NCBI RefSeq assembly: GCF_004014805.1 | Contig: NZ_ATDN01000003.1 | Coordinates: forward strand, 1-64,000 | Direction: 5' to 3' | DNA length: 64,000 nucleotides | From: Mycolicibacterium elephantis DSM 44368 | GTDB taxonomy: Bacteria > Actinomycetota > Actinomycetes > Mycobacteriales > Mycobacteriaceae | In this document: piece by piece, positions 63,716 through 64,000 of the stretch | Layout of the letters: every line of letters begins with the position of its first letter | Numbering within the stretch: the first letter of the stretch is position 1 | Translations under genes and position numbers: made by a program | Notes under the pieces: generated by a model | What the model was told of the DNA's origin: nothing | The model's input: only the letters and a program-made list of their open reading frames with translations | Databases searched by the model: none

Positions 63716-64000
63716 CCGGTTCGAACGGCGCCGGGGGGACCGTCTGCGCGGTGGTGGTCACCCATCAGCGCGTCGACGAGCTGGCCAAGTCGCTGGAGAC
63801 GGTGACGGCCCAGACCCGCGCGCCCGACCACCTGATCGTCGTCGACAACGACAACGACACCCGGGTGGCCGAACTGGTGGCCGGCCAGCCGGTGCCGACG
63901 ACCTACCTGGGCTCGCGTCGAAACCTCGGCGGCGCAGGCGGTTTCGCGTTGGGGATGCTGCATGCGCTGGCGCTCGGCGCCGACTGGGTGTGGCTGGCCG
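63712..64000 (+). CDS. glfT1: Galactofuranosyltransferase GlfT1 (5' part)
   Basis: From ATG 63712 (ATGA overlap) the frame is open to the window edge, giving 96 residues. The start TVCAVVVTHQRVDELAKSLETVTAQTRAPDHLIVVDNDND is a GT-A nucleotide-sugar fold with the usual THQR and VVDN steps, followed by GSRRNLGGAGGFALGM, typical of GT2 galactan enzymes. GlfT1 adds the first galactofuranose residues to the linker of arabinogalactan. It is cut by the window end, not broken. Confidence 0.87.
   Translation, partial: MTGSNGAGGTVCAVVVTHQRVDELAKSLETVTAQTRAPDHLIVVDNDNDTRVAELVAGQPVPTTYLGSRRNLGGAGGFALGMLHALALGADWVWLA

Overview
The window comes from the chromosome of an actinobacterium, almost certainly an environmental, fast-growing mycobacterium (Mycolicibacterium type). 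Coding sequence is GC-rich with many GTG starts. Gene content and order (dnaX, aspartate aminotransferase, SRP RNA, tRNA-Ser; later tadA, tyrA, proXVWZ, hisC2, echA21, a cysteine-desulfurase-like gene, bpa, a Wzt-type ATPase and glfT1) match what I recall of the M. tuberculosis Rv3721c-Rv3782 region. This rests on memory and on reading the sequence; no database was searched.

Layout. 1-882 holds no gene I can support. 883-6.3 kb is conserved core: dnaX, aminotransferase, ffs, tRNA-Ser(GGA), a membrane protein and a PepA-like protease. 6.3-9.9 kb has a TetR regulator divergent from a dehydrogenase-like gene, a serine beta-lactamase-fold esterase and a small anchored protein. 9.9-14.9 kb is a DNA end-repair locus: a LigD-type polymerase and two LigC-type ATP-dependent ligases around one divergent promoter with a TetR gene and a perfect 25-bp palindrome. 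15.4-24.9 kb looks like a catabolic island: DUF3830 protein, amidase, 2-hydroxyacid dehydrogenase, two maleate-isomerase-family enzymes, GntR regulator, aldehyde dehydrogenase, class III aminotransferase and an MFS transporter. The same palindrome, ATTGTC(G/A)ACAAT, lies in front of every transcription unit of the island except the transporter.

25.1-30.3 kb is a complete gas-vesicle cluster on the minus strand. In transcription order it reads: acidic/basic protein, SRPBCC protein, gvpA, gvpF, gvpG, gvpO, gvpJ, gvpL, gvpS, gvpK, nearly all translationally coupled. 30.7-36.8 kb holds two paired small membrane proteins, gluQ and tgt (both tied to queuosine in tRNA), a saccharopine-dehydrogenase-like gene, two LpqH-like lipoproteins and two secreted proteins. 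36.9-40.3 kb is a signalling locus: RsbW-like ATPase, CHASE3-type histidine kinase, receiver-PP2C phosphatase, and a response regulator broken by internal deletions.

40.5-64 kb is mostly conserved core: three more tRNA-Ser genes and tRNA-Arg(ACG), tadA, tyrA, the proXVWZ compatible-solute importer, an alkylsulfatase, a UbiA-type prenyltransferase, hisC2, a dienoyl-CoA-isomerase-like echA21, the proteasome activator bpa, and the start of the galactan genes. Several gene junctions in this part, and the gluQ junction at 32.2 kb, carry long hairpins, short tandem repeats or copies of a 16-bp motif that ordinary annotation would miss.
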